A stretch of 64,000 nucleotides of DNA, taken from Motiliproteus sp965230185 (GTDB lineage Bacteria; Pseudomonadota; Gammaproteobacteria; Pseudomonadales; Balneatricaceae). The translations under genes were made by a program, and so were the position numbers. Location: the NCBI GenBank assembly GCA_965230185.1, contig OZ245995.1:744001-808000 (forward strand), written 5' to 3'. This document shows positions 9,028-25,987 of this stretch, one piece after another (position 1 is the first letter of the stretch; the number at the start of each line of letters is the position of its first letter). The notes under the pieces are model-generated. The model was given only the letters and a program-made list of their open reading frames with translations, was not told the origin of the DNA and did not search any database.

Positions 9028-9192
9028 ATCGATCAGATAATTCGTGTGGGCACTTATGATGATGTTTGCAGATAGCAAATATTCAAAGTAAGTGACTCGT
9101 GAATTCATACACTATACGTTTACGTTTAGTTAAGTTTTGACAGTTTTTACTTTGAGCAAGATTTAGTTCTTCTTCGGAAGAGCGAAAACTTT

Positions 9193-10734
<1,542 letters not shown>

Positions 10735-10802
10735 AACGATACTGCACGTTGTTGTAAGTGCTCACAACGAATTATCTGGTCGGCTGTAAAGAGAGCGAAA
10801 TG

Positions 10803-10826
10803 AAACAAGCTTCGGCTTGTTTTTTT
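10803..10826 (+). terminator. Terminator-shaped hairpin in the 16S-tRNA spacer, operon 1
   Basis: AACAAGC and GCTTGTT arms close a TTCG tetraloop and are followed by seven T residues. It would normally stop transcription before the tRNAs and 23S, so it is presumably overridden by the rRNA antitermination complex or acts in processing. Confidence 0.6.
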
Positions 10827-10831
10827 ATGAC

Positions 10832-10928
10832 GGGTCTGTAGCTCAGTTGGTCAGAGCGTACCCCCTGCTTTGAGGTAAAGAGCGGGTGAGGTCGACGACC
10901 GACAGATTACATTGATGATCCAAACGAT
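10832..10928 (+). pseudogene. Decayed tRNA-Ile copy in the rRNA spacer, operon 1
   Basis: The first 31 or so bases match the 5' half of the intact tRNA-Ile just downstream (GGGTCTGTAGCTCAGTTGGT). The anticodon arm is disrupted by extra sequence, then GGGTGAGGTCG matches again. The T-arm and acceptor 3' strand are absent, so no cloverleaf can form. Confidence 0.65.
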
Positions 10929-11005
<77 letters not shown>

Positions 11006-11127
11006 GATTTCGAAAGTCGTCGTTGTGAAATGACTCGCATAGCAGGCTATGCGTCACCATTCCACGCCTTGTTTTCCGAAGTCTGGCGTAACACGCGAGT
11101 CGGTGGCGTACTAACGACAAGCACACT

Positions 11128-11203
11128 GGGGCTATAGCTCAGCTGGGAGAGCGCCTGCCTTGCACGCAGGAGGTCAGCGGTTCGATCCCGCTTAGCTCCA
11201 CCA
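11128..11203 (+). tRNA. tRNA-Ala (TGC)
   Basis: 76 nt with encoded CCA. It begins GGGGCTATAGCTCAG, has anticodon stem CCTGC/GCAGG around TTGCACG (anticodon TGC), and ends TAGCTCCACCA. A 122-bp spacer separates it from tRNA-Ile. Confidence 0.97.
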
Positions 11204-11307
11204 TTCTTTTACGCTTTAAGAAGCTAAAAGCTAACGAAGACTTTCTGACTGAGAAACTCTTTCTTACCTTTTGTCTTTTTGAAGTCATCTTCGGATGTAA
11301 AAGACAC

Positions 11308-11319
11308 GCTCTTTAACAA
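11308..11319 (+). promoter_or_regulatory. BoxA site before 23S, operon 1
   Basis: GCTCTTTAACAA again, in the tRNA-Ala to 23S spacer, the usual second boxA of rRNA operons. Confidence 0.7.
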
Positions 11320-11476
11320 TGTGGATTTGTGATTGAAGTAAAGTTGAAATTAAGTTCAATTTTGCAGTTCGATCAAGCGATTTATCTGGCGAGTCTGTTG
11401 CTGCTACCCGCAGTGACAGACGAACAATGTCGTGTAGTCCTCGATCTGTAATCAGAAACACTGTTTCGGGTTATAT

Positions 11477-14364
<2,888 letters not shown>

Positions 14365-14471
14365 ATAACACCAAAGCGGTGTTTATGCTCGAGACTACAG
14401 ACACAGATAAACGCGAACGAACGCAACAAACGAACTTAGTTTCAATACAATCACAGATTCACATCCTTTTT

Positions 14472-14591
14472 TGCCTGGCGACCATAGCGATCTGGAACCA
14501 CCTGACCCCATCCCGAACTCAGCAGTGAAACGGATCAGCGCCGATGGTAGTGTGGGGTTTCCCCATGTGAGAGTAGGTCATCGCCAGGCGC
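14472..14591 (+). rRNA. 5S ribosomal RNA, operon 1
   Basis: 120 nt. TGCCTGGCGA at the 5' end pairs with TCGCCAGGCGC at the 3' end, and CCCGAACTCAG is the conserved loop. Confidence 0.96.
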
Positions 14592-14602
14592 CCAATTAAG
14601 AG

Positions 14603-14633
14603 AACCCCCGGTACCCTGTACCGGGGGTTTTCT
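14603..14633 (+). terminator. rRNA operon 1 terminator
   Basis: AACCCCCGGTAC and GTACCGGGGGTT arms with loop CCT, then a T-rich tail. The stretch from here to the next promoter (14634-14816) holds no gene. Confidence 0.85.
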
Positions 14634-14816
14634 GCTTCTAATAAGTGAGGGAGTCTGTTTGAGCATCCAAAGCATTTCATGGGGTGTTCTTAATGGGCTT
14701 AAATTGGGTCGGCGGAGTATTTGTCGGCCCTACCCGGACTGAAACGGCCGTAAGGCGCTATTCAGTCAGACTCGCTAATCGCGGACTTGGAAGTTTAACA
14801 AAACTTCAAAAAACGA

Positions 14817-14844
14817 TTGACAGTCACTCGGGAGGCACTATAAT
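14817..14844 (+). promoter_or_regulatory. rRNA operon 2 promoter P2
   Basis: TTGACA (14817-14822) and TATAAT (14839-14844), 16-bp spacer, same discriminator as in operon 1. No P1-like promoter is seen upstream in the short inter-operon gap. Confidence 0.87.
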
Positions 14845-14888
14845 ACGCGCCTCGGTTGACGACACGCTCTCAGCGAAACGCAACCAAC

Positions 14889-14900
14889 GCTCTTTAACAA
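14889..14900 (+). promoter_or_regulatory. BoxA antitermination site in rRNA leader 2
   Basis: GCTCTTTAACAA, identical to the site in leader 1; a further copy precedes the second 23S at 17181-17192. Confidence 0.72.
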
Positions 14901-15065
14901 ATCGATCAGATAATTCGTGTGGGCACTTATGATGATGTTTGCAGATAGCAAATATTCAAAGTAAGTGACTCGTGAATTCATACACTATACGTTTACGTTT
15001 AGTTAAGTTTTGACAGTTTTTACTTTGAGCAAGATTTAGTTCTTCTTCGGAAGAGCGAAAACTTT

Positions 15066-16607
<1,542 letters not shown>

Positions 16608-16675
16608 AACGATACTGCACGTTGTTGTAAGTGCTCACAACGAATTATCTGGTCGGCTGTAAAGAGAGCGAAATG

Positions 16676-16699
16676 AAACAAGCTTCGGCTTGTTTTTTT
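16676..16699 (+). terminator. Terminator-shaped hairpin in the 16S-tRNA spacer, operon 2
   Basis: Identical to the hairpin at 10803-10826: AACAAGC, TTCG loop, GCTTGTT, T run. Confidence 0.6.
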
Positions 16700-16704
16700 A
16701 TGAC

Positions 16705-16801
16705 GGGTCTGTAGCTCAGTTGGTCAGAGCGTACCCCCTGCTTTGAGGTAAAGAGCGGGTGAGGTCGACGACCGACAGATTACATTGATGATCCAAACGA
16801 T
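16705..16801 (+). pseudogene. Decayed tRNA-Ile copy in the rRNA spacer, operon 2
   Basis: Same remnant as at 10832-10928, with the same disruption of the anticodon arm and the same missing 3' half, so it predates or was homogenised with the operon duplication. Confidence 0.65.
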
Positions 16802-16878
<77 letters not shown>

Positions 16879-17000
16879 GATTTCGAAAGTCGTCGTTGTG
16901 AAATGACTCGCATAGCAGGCTATGCGTCACCATTCCACGCCTTGTTTTCCGAAGTCTGGCGTAACACGCGAGTCGGTGGCGTACTAACGACAAGCACACT

Positions 17001-17076
17001 GGGGCTATAGCTCAGCTGGGAGAGCGCCTGCCTTGCACGCAGGAGGTCAGCGGTTCGATCCCGCTTAGCTCCACCA
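17001..17076 (+). tRNA. tRNA-Ala (TGC), operon 2
   Basis: Identical to the copy at 11128; 76 nt with encoded CCA and anticodon TGC. Confidence 0.97.
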
Positions 17077-17349
17077 TTCTTTTACGCTTTAAGAAGCTAA
17101 AAGCTAACGAAGACTTTCTGACTGAGAAACTCTTTCTTACCTTTTGTCTTTTTGAAGTCATCTTCGGATGTAAAAGACACGCTCTTTAACAATGTGGATT
17201 TGTGATTGAAGTAAAGTTGAAATTAAGTTCAATTTTGCAGTTCGATCAAGCGATTTATCTGGCGAGTCTGTTGCTGCTACCCGCAGTGACAGACGAACAA
17301 TGTCGTGTAGTCCTCGATCTGTAATCAGAAACACTGTTTCGGGTTATAT

Positions 17350-20237
<2,888 letters not shown>

Positions 20238-20344
20238 ATAACACCAAAGCGGTGTTTATGCTCGAGACTACAGACACAGATAAACGCGAACGAACGCAAC
20301 AAACGAACTTAGTTTCAATACAATCACAGATTCACATCCTTTTT

Positions 20345-20464
20345 TGCCTGGCGACCATAGCGATCTGGAACCACCTGACCCCATCCCGAACTCAGCAGTG
20401 AAACGGATCAGCGCCGATGGTAGTGTGGGGTTTCCCCATGTGAGAGTAGGTCATCGCCAGGCGC
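20345..20464 (+). rRNA. 5S ribosomal RNA, operon 2
   Basis: 120 nt, same sequence as the operon 1 copy. Confidence 0.96.
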
Positions 20465-20473
20465 CCAATTAAG

Positions 20474-20507
20474 AAACCCCCGGTACCCTGTACCGGGGGT
20501 TTTTTTA
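20474..20507 (+). terminator. rRNA operon 2 terminator
   Basis: AAACCCCCGGTAC and GTACCGGGGGTTT arms with a longer T-tract than in operon 1. The IS element begins 23 bp later. Confidence 0.87.
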
Positions 20508-20609
20508 TGGCCTGCAGTTTGAAGACAGGGTGTAACCCTCCCTTAAAATCGGACCACTGTTAGTTAGAGTTCTCCGGCATAATGCAGCAATGCGAAAGGA
20601 GAACGGACG

Positions 20610-20876
20610 ATGCGCAAGACACGGTTCACGGAAGCTCAGATTGTACAGATCCTGAAGTCAGTCGAAGGCGGCCGGATGGTCAAAGATGTTTGCCGGGAGC
20701 ACGGTATTTCTGACGCCACCTACTACAACTGGAAAGCCAAATACGGTGGCATGGAAGCATCCGATATTAAACGGCTGAAGGCGCTGGAAGAGGAAAACCG
20801 AAAGCTCAAGCAGATGTTTGCAGATCTGAGTCTGGAGAACCGAGCGCTCAAAGACGTCATCGAAAAAAAGATCTGA
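20610..20876 (+). CDS. IS3-family transposase OrfA (helix-turn-helix)
   Basis: 88 residues. The N-terminus MRKTRFTEAQIVQILKSVE and CREHGISDATYYNWKAKYGG form the DNA-binding helix-turn-helix of IS407-type OrfA. A leucine-zipper-like heptad (LKALEEENRKLKQMFADL) follows and would allow multimerisation. A ribosome site AAAGGAG precedes the ATG. Near its end A AAA AAG (20864-20870) is a canonical -1 frameshift signal that fuses it to OrfB to make the active transposase. Confidence 0.94.
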   Translation: MRKTRFTEAQIVQILKSVEGGRMVKDVCREHGISDATYYNWKAKYGGMEASDIKRLKALEEENRKLKQMFADLSLENRALKDVIEKKI

Positions 20877-21724
20877 AGCCAGCAGCTAAGCGTGGGCTCG
20901 TTGATTACCTCCGGAGTACCCATGGACTGAGCATCAGGGCCGCTTGCAAGGCCCTGTGCTTAAGCCGGTCGGTTTATCACTATCAGCCCGATGTTTCGCG
21001 AGATGATCCCGTGATCGACGCGCTGCTGGCACTGTCGGACAGATATCCTCGGTATGGGTTCAGGAAGTTATTTCTCATCCTGAGACGCCAGGGGAACGAC
21101 TGGAATCACAAACGAGTTTACCGGGTGTACTGCTTGCTCAGGCTCAACCTGAGGAGAAAAGGAAAAAGGCGCCTACCCAACAGGAACCCACAACCGCTAC
21201 GTGTTCCAGAACTGGCGAACCACTGCTGGTCGATTGATTTCATGGCCGACAGCTTACGTTGTGGACGGCGCTTCAGAACATTCAATGTGGTTGATGACTT
21301 CAATCGAGAAGCGCTGGCTATCGAAATAGATCTGAATTTGCCGGCTCTGCGGGTGATAAGGACACTGGATCGAGCTGCTGCCTGGCGCGGGTATCCGACA
21401 AAGGTCCGTATGGACAATGGGCCGGAGTTTGTCTCTGCAGCACTAGCGGGATGGGCAGAGGAGCATGGCGTAGAATTGGAGTTTATCAAGCCGGGAAAGC
21501 CTACCCAGAACTCCTATATCGAGCGCTTCAACCGGACGTACCGAAACGAGGTTTTGAACTTTTACCTCTTCTCTCGGCTGTCAGAAGTGCGAGAAATTAC
21601 CGATAACTGGCTGCGGGAATACAACGAAGAGCGACCTCATGAATCACTTGGCGACCTGACTCCCCGGGAGTACCTGGTGATCCATGAAAAAGGGCTGGAA
21701 AACTCTAAAAACCAGTGGCACTAA
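20870..21724 (+). CDS. IS3-family transposase OrfB (DDE integrase core)
   Basis: The catalytic part of the transposase is read in the -1 frame from the slippery site at 20864-20870; the GTG at 21011 is only an internal possible start. The rve/DDE core shows the three acidic residues in WSIDFM, RMDNGPEF and SYIERFN, followed by the usual YNEERPHESLGDLTP motif. There are no stops or frameshifts apart from the programmed one, so the element should be mobile. Confidence 0.93.
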   Translation, partial: DLKPAAKRGLVDYLRSTHGLSIRAACKALCLSRSVYHYQPDVSRDDPVIDALLALSDRYPRYGFRKLFLILRRQGNDWNHKRVYRVYCLLRLNLRRKGKRRLPNRNPQPLRVPELANHCWSIDFMADSLRCGRRFRTFNVVDDFNREALAIEIDLNLPALRVIRTLDRAAAWRGYPTKVRMDNGPEFVSAALAGWAEEHGVELEFIKPGKPTQNSYIERFNRTYRNEVLNFYLFSRLSEVREITDNWLREYNEERPHESLGDLTPREYLVIHEKGLENSKNQWH

Positions 21725-21771
21725 AGATGGGAGGTTTACAAGGGAGTATGTTGTGGCTTTTGGCACGGGGA

Positions 21772-21800
21772 TAAAAAAGCCCCCGCTCAGCGGAGGCTCT
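21772..21800 (-). terminator. Intrinsic terminator after the HDOD gene
   Basis: On the minus strand, GCCTCCGC, TGA, GCGGGGGC is followed by a run of six T, 27 bp past the stop of the HDOD gene. Confidence 0.75.
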
Positions 21801-21826
21801 GTTAAAGCGGATAAGAAAAGTGCGGA

Positions 21827-22678
21827 TTAAGCCTGATTTTCCAGTTCTTCAAGACACTTGTCTTTTATATCAAGGAAATCCATTTCGCTCAGACCGAGGT
21901 AGTTCAGTGCTTCAGTGGGTGGCAGGGGTTTCTGACGATTGTCTTCGATACGCCACATCCTTCGAAAAGCCCCGCTGATATTTTTTGCCAGAATCAGAAG
22001 TGACAGCAGAGTCAGGGTGTTGTCGCTGTATGCCAGGCGGCCACTGAGGGCGTCAGCATAGAGCGGTTGGGTGCGGATGGCATCACAGATATGCTCAGGC
22101 AGGTGCCAGGTCCTGGTAAGTTCGTAGCCGACACCAAAGTGATTTACACCATAGCGGACATCCTGCTCGTTACTGAACATAAGATTGGGGTTGGAATTTA
22201 CCTCGTACAGCAGTTCTTTAAAATCGGCGAAGCGCTGCATCATCAGCGGAATGCCGCAATCATGGAACATACCGGCTGTATAGGCATCTTCTGAATTGAT
22301 TCCGGTAAGATGGCCGGCCAGGCTGGCAGAGAGCTGTGCCACCTCGCTGGCGGTATCCCAGAATCGTTCAAATCCGGGCTCTGTGCTGAGTGCGTTTTTC
22401 AGTGCTGTTACTTTAACGAGGCTGTATACCCGACTGGTGCCCAGCAGCATGATCGCGTGGTCAACAGAATTGACCTTATTTCTGAGACCAAACAGGGGGG
22501 AGTTGATCATTTTAAGAACCGCTGCGTAAAGAGTGACGTCCTTTTTCAGGGCGGCGGCAATAGTCTGGGCGTTCGGATGGTCTTTCTTCATTTCGGCGCT
22601 GATGCTGATCAGTGCCTGGGGACGTGGTGGAATGACGAAACTGGATGCTATATCACTGGCAGATAACGCTTTTGCCAT
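21827..22678 (-). CDS. HDOD domain signalling protein
   Basis: 283 residues made up almost wholly of one HDOD domain, a degenerate relative of HD phosphohydrolases found in signalling and chemotaxis proteins; no enzyme activity is established for the family. Visible hallmarks are PPRPQALISI near the start, INSPLFGLRNKVNSVDHAIMLLG (given here in two parts: INSPLFGLRNK and VDHAIMLLG), and AGMFHDCGIPLM. It follows the diguanylate cyclase gene by 45 bp on the same strand, so the two are likely co-transcribed and may share a signalling role. The exact output is not known. Confidence 0.88.
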   Translation of the reverse strand: MAKALSASDIASSFVIPPRPQALISISAEMKKDHPNAQTIAAALKKDVTLYAAVLKMINSPLFGLRNKVNSVDHAIMLLGTSRVYSLVKVTALKNALSTEPGFERFWDTASEVAQLSASLAGHLTGINSEDAYTAGMFHDCGIPLMMQRFADFKELLYEVNSNPNLMFSNEQDVRYGVNHFGVGYELTRTWHLPEHICDAIRTQPLYADALSGRLAYSDNTLTLLSLLILAKNISGAFRRMWRIEDNRQKPLPPTEALNYLGLSEMDFLDIKDKCLEELENQA

Positions 22679-22723
22679 GCTGGAAATTCTCCTTGAAGCC
22701 AGTACAGGAGCCCTAGTGATCGC

Positions 22724-23959
22724 TCAGGCAGCAGGTGCAGATTCAGGACAGAATACAACGCGATTTCGCCCTTGCTCCTTGGCTATGTACAGTAATTCAT
22801 CTGCGCGATTGATGGCCTGTTCAATCGTTTCATTGCCGCTGTATTCAATCACGCCGATACTGGTGCTCAGCGGTAACAGCTCCTTAGCCGAGCTATAAAC
22901 CTCCGCCGATTCTATCGCGTGTCGGATTCTTTCTGCAACGGCGAAAGCTGATTCAGCCCCGGTTCCGGGCAGGACAGCCATAAACTCTTCGCCGCCGTAG
23001 CGGGCAACTATATCGCTGCTGCGAAGCTGTTGCTCAAGGATTCTGGCGGTAACTTTCAGTACCTCGTCGCCGGTGATGTGCCCGTAGTTATCATTAATAC
23101 GTTTGAATCGGTCCAGATCCAGCATCATAAGGCTGAATGGTTCTCCCCGTTGCTGGTATTTTTCCATTTCCGCCTGCAGTATTTTCAGCAGTACCCGACG
23201 GTTTATAAGGCCGGTGAGCGGGTCGCAGCTGGATTCACGATAGAGTTTCAGCAGCATCAGCAGCTGGCCGGACTGTATCCACAGGACGATGCCGCAGATC
23301 ATACAGAGAATCCACAGGGTGTTGAGGCTTCCGCTGGTGTAAAAGGAACCCTGCCATATTTCCAGCCCCACGTAGCAGGCGATGATCACCGCCTGGAGGG
23401 CTGTTCCGTACAACAGGGTGACCGGAAACAGTCCGAGCAACGTGGCCATCAGATAAGGCATCGCACTGTAGCCGGCCAGTGGCTGGGAATCAGGGCCGCT
23501 ATCCAGGGTAATCATAGCGAACAGGTAAAAGATGCAGGGCGCTGTAAAGGAAAGGAGTAGCAGCAGGTTGGCTGTGTGGTGACGAGGGGGCATCGAACAT
23601 AGCAACAACAGCGTCAGCAGACTGCCACTCAGGGCTATTCGCAGGGTAACAATTTCTGAGAACTGTTCCGCTGTCAGTGTCAGATAGTCGATACCGATCC
23701 AGGAGGGAACGGCGATCACGAAGAACAGCAACATAAATCGTAACCGCTTTACAATATACTCAGCACGAGCGCTGCGGAAGTCCCGTGAATGCTGGGCTGC
23801 AGTAAAAATATCGCTGAACTGGAAAGCGCCGAAATGGCTGGTAATGGCATCGAGCTGGTTCCGCTCTTCGCTGACGGTATTAACCGGGTGGGCTCGCCTC
23901 TCTTCGCTGTTCTTCTGGGGCGGTGTATCTGTTCTGTTGGAATGGCTGACATCTGGCAT
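22724..23959 (-). CDS. Membrane diguanylate cyclase (GGDEF)
   Basis: Makes cyclic di-GMP from two GTP. The 411-residue protein has a cytosolic N-terminus, about six membrane segments between residues 70 and 225, and a C-terminal GGDEF domain. The active loop is RYGGEEF. The inhibitory site RSSD lies five residues before it, so product feedback is expected. The domain begins at the conserved DPLTGLINRR, with LDLDRFKRINDNYGH as the metal-binding region. It likely forms an operon with the HDOD gene. The sensory input is unknown; the membrane part resembles no domain I recognise. Confidence 0.93.
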   Translation of the reverse strand: MPDVSHSNRTDTPPQKNSEERRAHPVNTVSEERNQLDAITSHFGAFQFSDIFTAAQHSRDFRSARAEYIVKRLRFMLLFFVIAVPSWIGIDYLTLTAEQFSEIVTLRIALSGSLLTLLLLCSMPPRHHTANLLLLLSFTAPCIFYLFAMITLDSGPDSQPLAGYSAMPYLMATLLGLFPVTLLYGTALQAVIIACYVGLEIWQGSFYTSGSLNTLWILCMICGIVLWIQSGQLLMLLKLYRESSCDPLTGLINRRVLLKILQAEMEKYQQRGEPFSLMMLDLDRFKRINDNYGHITGDEVLKVTARILEQQLRSSDIVARYGGEEFMAVLPGTGAESAFAVAERIRHAIESAEVYSSAKELLPLSTSIGVIEYSGNETIEQAINRADELLYIAKEQGRNRVVFCPESAPAA

Positions 23960-24340
23960 AGCAACAAGCCCTGGTAAACGTTCGTTTAACTGCAGCCATC
24001 ATATATCAGTTGGTTTTATGCGGGAATCGTAACAATGCGGCGTGTTTGTTTTTTATCAATTTTGCCGCCTGAATTCCCGGATACTGAGTCTCACCAGTAT
24101 AAGGTTATTGCTGTGTTTGCAGGGACCGCCAAAAAGGGACCGTATTCGTGCGGAACAACAACCGTCCTGATAAAGTAGCACCGACCGATAATAACCTCTG
24201 CTGACCAGGTGGCCGGGCAGAAATCTGAATGCCCTGCCGGCAGAGGTGCAGGGCCCCGTCGGTATATCGGGAAAATGAAAAGGGCAGGTGGCCGCAGGGC
24301 TGCAGAATTCTGAACAGATGGCGACAGGTATGCATCGATA
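23960..24340 (+). other. Intergenic region, no gene recognised
   Basis: This gap between the divergent diguanylate cyclase and VanZ-like genes must hold their promoters. Short open frames on the minus strand (24056-24407) lack ribosome sites and family features. I see no repeat or RNA gene. Confidence 0.5.
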
Positions 24341-24736
24341 ATGGCACCCAGGATCCTGATCTTTCAAAAGAGCCACTGGTTTTTCCGGTGTGTGCTGCTG
24401 GCGGCACTGGTGGTTATTGCCCTGCTGGCGACAACCGACCGGTCCATTCCGATGGTTGAATCAGTATGGGATAAAGCCAATCATTTTATCGCTTTTGCTG
24501 TACTGGCCTGTCTGGCGGATCTTGGCTATCCGGATCGCAGCCGGTTGGAGAAACTGGGTCTGCTGTTGTGTTATGGGGTTCTGATTGAGGTTGTCCAGTG
24601 GGGACTGCCCTGGCGTGATTTTTCGCTGCTGGATATTCTGGCCGATCTTGTGGGTCTGCTCGCCTGGTCAGGTCTGTGCAGGCTGTGGCTGCTTTGTCTG
24701 CCACTATTCGCAGCGGACCGCAGATCAGACTTCTGA
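24341..24736 (+). CDS. VanZ-like family membrane protein
   Basis: 131 residues with four likely membrane helices. The segment WDKANHFIAFAVLACLADL followed by LIEVVQWGLPWRDFSLLDILADL matches the VanZ-like pattern (a DKxxHF motif, then ExxQ and DxxAN/D). The family includes VanZ, linked to teicoplanin resistance, but most members have no known function. It is followed by a possible small membrane ORF and a NIF3-related gene, which might form one transcript. The start lacks a strong ribosome site. Confidence 0.75.
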   Translation: MAPRILIFQKSHWFFRCVLLAALVVIALLATTDRSIPMVESVWDKANHFIAFAVLACLADLGYPDRSRLEKLGLLLCYGVLIEVVQWGLPWRDFSLLDILADLVGLLAWSGLCRLWLLCLPLFAADRRSDF

Positions 24737-24781
24737 TCCGTTAACAGATCAGTTTCCACCGCGTGATGGAGGGACGGGGCG

Positions 24782-24904
24782 GTGATTCAGATAGGAATGA
24801 GCTGCTCGCCCGACTGGCTCTGCGATATGATCGCCTGGGGCTTCGGGCTGCTGTTTGTGGTTATCGTTATCAGCGTAGTTCGGGAAATTATCCGCAGCCG
24901 CTGA
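24782..24904 (+). CDS. Candidate 40-residue single-pass membrane protein
   Basis: GTG 24782 sits 8 bp after the ribosome site GGAGGG (24768-24773). It encodes a 40-residue peptide with one clear hydrophobic helix (IAWGFGLLFVVIVISVV) and a basic C-terminal tail (REIIRSR), the shape of many small inner-membrane proteins. An alternative start is ATG 24797. No family is recognised. It lies in the gap between the VanZ-like and NIF3-like genes, on the same strand. Confidence 0.4.
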   Translation: MIQIGMSCSPDWLCDMIAWGFGLLFVVIVISVVREIIRSR

Positions 24905-24992
24905 TACACCTGAAGTTATACTTCAGTGCACTGGCGATAGTGTCTGCACGCCAGTTTGTAATCGTGCTCGCTGTCCTGAAAAAGGAAAAACC

Positions 24993-25304
24993 ATGTATAA
25001 GCTCTGCGTTTTTGTTCCGGCATCTCATCTGGAAAACGTCAAGCAGGCGATGTTCGCCGCCGGTGCAGGACGGATCGGGGATTATGACAGCTGCTGCTGG
25101 CAGGCATCGGGAGTTGGTCAGTTCCGTCCGCTGGATGGCAGCCAGCCGTATACCGGTCAGCAGGGTGTTGTTGAAACTGTGGCTGAATACAAAGTAGAAA
25201 TGGTCTGTGACGATTCACTGATCAGGGCTGCTGTGACTGCGATGAAGTCGGCACACCCTTATGAAGAAGTGGCTTATGACGTTATCAGGCTGGAAAGCTT
25301 CTGA
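24993..25304 (+). CDS. NIF3/YqfO-related small protein
   Basis: 103 residues starting MYKLCVFVPASHLENVKQAMFAAGAGRIGDYD (here two blocks: MYKLCVFVPASHLE and AMFAAGAGRIGDYD), ending HPYEEVAYDVIRLESF. This is the stand-alone form of the ferredoxin-like inserted domain of the NIF3/YqfO family, structurally related to PII and CutA. The function is not established. The ATG follows the ribosome site AAAGGA closely. Confidence 0.85.
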   Translation: MYKLCVFVPASHLENVKQAMFAAGAGRIGDYDSCCWQASGVGQFRPLDGSQPYTGQQGVVETVAEYKVEMVCDDSLIRAAVTAMKSAHPYEEVAYDVIRLESF

Positions 25305-25339
25305 TGGCAGAGCAGGTCTGACCCTGATGGGATAACCGA

Positions 25340-25882
25340 TTAACGCGGCGGAGGGCCGTCCAGGTCGATGTGGCGCAGCGGGAAAGTACCGGCTTTCCGA
25401 TCTTCAAAGTAATACTGCAGTGCATAGCGGATGGTCTGAAAGGCCAGCTTGTCCCAGGGGATTTCTGATTCTGCAAACAGGCGGGTTTCCAGGGTCTCCT
25501 CTCCGGCATCGAACTGGGCTCTGGGGAGTCGGGCCCGGTAGATCATCTGCACCTGATTGATCGGCCGGATACTGGTAATCGTATAGAGCTCCTCAATCTC
25601 GACAGCTGCACAGGCTTCTTCCCGGGTTTCCCGGAGGGCTGCCTCCCGGGTCGTTTCACCGTTTTCCATAAAACCTGCCGGCAGTGTCCAGAGGCCGGCT
25701 CGGGGCTCAATCGCCCGCTTACATAGCAGCACTCTGTGATCATAAACGGCAAGGCAGCCGGCTGTTATTCTTGGGTTCTCGTAGTGGATGAAATCACAGC
25801 TGCTGCACACGAACCTTGGTCGGTTATCCCCTTCGGGAATTCTGCTGGCGACTCTGGCGCCGCACTGGCTGCAATATTTCAT
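25340..25882 (-). CDS. Nudix hydrolase with N-terminal zinc ribbon
   Basis: Hydrolyses nucleoside diphosphates linked to another group; the layout resembles NADH pyrophosphatase. Start ATG 25882 (MKYCSQCGA) is preferred to 25906. Two CxxC pairs (CSQC and CSSC) form a zinc ribbon at the N-terminus. The Nudix box runs GFMENGETTREAALRETREE, but the usual glycine after REXXEE is replaced (EEACAAV has Cys). The protein has 180 residues with this start. It is divergent from a second Nudix gene. The substrate is not predictable from sequence. Confidence 0.88.
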   Translation of the reverse strand: MKYCSQCGARVASRIPEGDNRPRFVCSSCDFIHYENPRITAGCLAVYDHRVLLCKRAIEPRAGLWTLPAGFMENGETTREAALRETREEACAAVEIEELYTITSIRPINQVQMIYRARLPRAQFDAGEETLETRLFAESEIPWDKLAFQTIRYALQYYFEDRKAGTFPLRHIDLDGPPPR

Positions 25883-25987
25883 AGTGGGTGTCTGGTGCCT
25901 GTCCATGCCGCTGAAATTTCAGCCCTTTGGGGGGTCAACTTTACCGGGCTGTCAGGCTATGATGTAGGACAATTGTCAGCGACACAA

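Larger units (their letters stand above)
20531..21740 (+). mobile_element. Intact IS3-family (IS407-like) insertion sequence
   Basis: 1210 bp bounded by imperfect inverted repeats: TGTAACCCTCCC at the left and TGTAAACCTCCC, read inward, at the right. The ends are TG and CA as in IS3-family elements. The flanks carry a 4-bp direct repeat AGGG (20527-20530 and 21741-21744), the duplication size known for the IS407 group. The orfA and orfB frames overlap across a -1 slippery site and look functional. It landed just after the rRNA terminator and interrupts no gene. Confidence 0.9.

Noticed and set aside
14684..14932. 82-residue open frame between the rRNA operons
   Set aside because: It runs across the second operon's promoter and boxA; no ribosome site.
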